Shown piece after piece: positions 62,301 through 64,000 of a DNA stretch of 64,000 nt. This DNA comes from Lepidodermella squamata (taxonomy: Eukaryota; Gastrotricha), in assembly GCA_047495785.1 (NCBI GenBank), contig JBLDXI010000063.1, positions 62,001-126,000 of the forward strand. The letters are read 5' to 3'. Under the pieces are notes generated by a model. It worked only from the letters and a program-made list of their open reading frames with translations, was not told where the DNA came from and did no database searches. Numbering within the stretch: the first letter of the stretch is position 1; every line of letters begins with the position of its first letter. The position numbers and the translations under genes are program-made.

Positions 62301-64000
62301 AGCCGCGAGCTGAACGACGTCGGCGACAGCGACGCCTCGAGGATCGACTCGAGCGGCCCGGCCACGCCCTTGCTCTTCTTCAGCGAACTCGACTGGAAGT
62401 GGTCGTGGGCGACGCGTTTCATCGCCAGGCTTTTCGATCGCTCGCGTTGGTGCGGCTGATGGCTGTGGCTGTGATGATGATGGTGATGAGTCAGCAGGAG
62501 TTCACTAGGGTTGAGAATCGCCGGCGCTGCGTTGACGAGTTCGGCGAAGTGACTCGACGCGTTCGCGGCCGTGATTTCGCGGTCTCGGCTCAGAGTCGAC
62601 GGCGACCAGCAGTCGTTTTCGGACGACGACTCGCGACATCGAATTTGGACACAATAAGACGACGATAGTGAGGACGAGGAAGAGGAAGAGGATGAAAGAC
62701 GGGCGACTTCTGTCGATATACAACTACTAGACGCCTGCTGCCGTGACTGAGCCGGTTTTTCATGGTCAATCGGCTTTGTAAGGCTGATACTCGAACTGCT
62801 CAGCCTACAGACAGAAAATCAACAGAAGTCTTTTAGCAGGGGAAAACATGATGAGAAGGGATGAGGAATGGTTAAAATCCATGTATTTCAGATCATTGAG
62901 AAGTGACAAGCGATTTCGGCCCTTAGTCACACTCTTTTTTGTCCAGAGTCTCTCAGATGTAGAATAAATTTGTTGGGAGCATCGATAAGCTCGGATTTTT
63001 CTTGAGTAGAACATTAATAATTTCCATTTTAAATACACCGTACCCCATAAGTAACGCAAATAAGAGACGAAGTCACATCTAATAGCCAGAAAATTCAAAA
63101 TTTAGAAAAATTGAAAAAAAAATCACGAGAATAGCAATGAAGTATGTCGATTAATGGGATAAAGAAAGTCCGGAGAATTTTCTTCCGACCCGGTAAATAC
63201 CGAAAATTACCGAACCAGTTCTATCGGGGTTTTCCGGGTTTTCTCCCGTAAATTTTCTTCGTTTTAATTGCGGATGAAAGATGGAGTATTCTCACGGTAG
63301 GTTTAATTCACAAATTAATTAAATTTCCTTCAAAAAGTTGCCAAATTTCAACTAGTAGCGTAACTTCTGGGACACGATTTAGTACTATTTCGTCGCGTTG
63401 CGTTTGAAAGGGGCCGCTATGTTTTTATAATTGCTGCGATATAATAGAAAAACCGAATATGACCCAAAATTTACATCGTTATACTCTTCTCGAGATGATC
63501 TATCCAGTGATGCAGGTGGTATTAGCATGATTACTTTCGTGGTCATTCGAACCTTGATTTTATTCTAATGGTGTTTCGTTTGTATTTACACCAATTTACA
63601 ATTTTTCTATTATTGCTACTCTCGCAAACCGCTGCGCCCGCAATGGGAATTAGCTAGAAGTGCCGTTTATTATTTATCTGAGATGGCTCTCGATCAGCCG
63701 ATCATTATGGATAGATCATTTCGAGAGCGGCCCCTTTCAAACGCAACGCGACGATTTCGATACCATTTTTGATTCGAATAACCACATTATTAATTCCATA
63801 GGGAACTTGTTGTCATAGCGAACTTCAAATTTTGAAGTTTTTATTCAATTCTTAAATTAACGAGGACGTTGAATTTAATTATCAAATTGAACGGCGTAAC
63901 ATGGTAGGTGATAACTTACGAAGTCTGCTGCAACCTGCTGGCGAGTTCCGTCTGCGGAGAGAACATGGCGACTCGGTTGGACACGTCGACGAGGGGCGAC
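59312..64000 (-). CDS. CDC25: M-phase inducer phosphatase CDC25 (5' end outside window)
   Basis: Dual-specificity phosphatase that removes the inhibitory Thr/Tyr phosphates of CDK1/CDK2 to trigger mitosis or meiosis. Visible exons, joined in phase, are >64000-63920, 62804-61852, 61110-60498 and 59651-59312. The rhodanese-like catalytic domain starts with LLEGHYANEVERAYIIDCRF and contains PYEFSGGHIRGALNFPY. The P-loop HCEFSSHR (C-x5-R, catalytic Cys present), YPEAYILAGGYKAF and CEPPGGYV follow. Upstream lies a long Ser-rich, poly-His regulatory region with SP/TP sites (SLSPTS, AITPTKK, SVFSPQ-type FSPQ). A basic-acidic insert separates the CH2 helix from the P-loop, and the tail after it is longer than in vertebrates. 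Upstream exons are missing at the window edge. Confidence 0.92.
63187..63252 (-). repeat. Dispersed repeat, copy 2
   Basis: Inverted, diverged match of 4371-4436 (AACCCGGAAAACCCCGAT on the minus strand, then GGTTCGGTA). It lies in a CDC25 intron. Confidence 0.5.
63391..63753. mobile_element. MITE with 28-bp terminal inverted repeats
   Basis: The ends are perfect inverted repeats that start CGTCGCGTTGCGTTTGAAAG and run on through GGGCCGCT. ATTT on both outer sides may be a 4-bp target duplication. The 363-bp interior has no coding capacity. It lies inside a CDC25 intron. A half copy is at 56021-56150. Confidence 0.8.

Noticed and set aside
60441-62723. Arg-rich plus- and minus-strand frames over CDC25 exons
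   Set aside because: High-GC shadows of the real CDC25 frame, which carries the catalytic motif and in-phase splice sites.

Overview
The window is from a eukaryote, most likely a small-genome bilaterian animal. Coding exons are GC-rich and introns and spacers are AT-rich, with canonical GT-AG introns of about 36 bp to 3.6 kb. All recognisable genes are metazoan. Most CDSs have a pyrimidine-rich 3' splice acceptor 0-30 nt upstream of the ATG, and two gene pairs are separated by only about 65-85 nt. This pattern suggests spliced-leader trans-splicing with operons, as in nematodes; astacin-EGF-CUB and C-type-lectin-like genes also fit a nematode. The species assignment is inference.

Layout. 1-270: decayed non-LTR retrotransposon piece. 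943-11810 (minus): USO1/p115 vesicle tether, NDUFB3, a single-domain COMMD protein and an ENTPD4/7-type nucleoside diphosphatase. 13585-23075 (plus): a P5B ATPase of the ATP13A2/3 type in 7 exons. 24224-26599 (plus): LTO1 and APLF in an operon-like pair. 26913-31495: a dense tRNA array. 32355-35459: an astacin-like protein with its active site erased. 35701-40794: a second, rearranged tRNA region holding a 17-beta-HSD12/ketoacyl-CoA reductase and a 2-oxoglutarate-dependent dioxygenase, both intronless. 42004-43504 (minus): ACADSB. 44221-45501: two TA-flanked MITEs. 46696-47069: ATP synthase subunit e. 48656-54811: a secreted EGF/C-type-lectin protein whose last intron contains a truncated paralogue and a third, decaying tRNA array. 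56340-57769: two tandem related genes for unrecognised membrane proteins. 59312-64000 (minus): CDC25 phosphatase, cut by the window end.

The most striking object is the tRNA array. Twenty tRNA genes in 3.4 kb cover 19 of the 20 amino acids (all but Met). The order then restarts at Ala 3,488 bp later for seven more genes. Two further blocks (38051-40794 and 52207-52909) repeat contiguous sub-segments of the same order. In one of them the dioxygenase gene sits exactly where the Asp-Ser spacer should be, and the adjoining tRNA-Ser has lost its 3' part. This looks like a tandemly repeated multi-isotype tRNA unit that has been copied, invaded and partly eroded.
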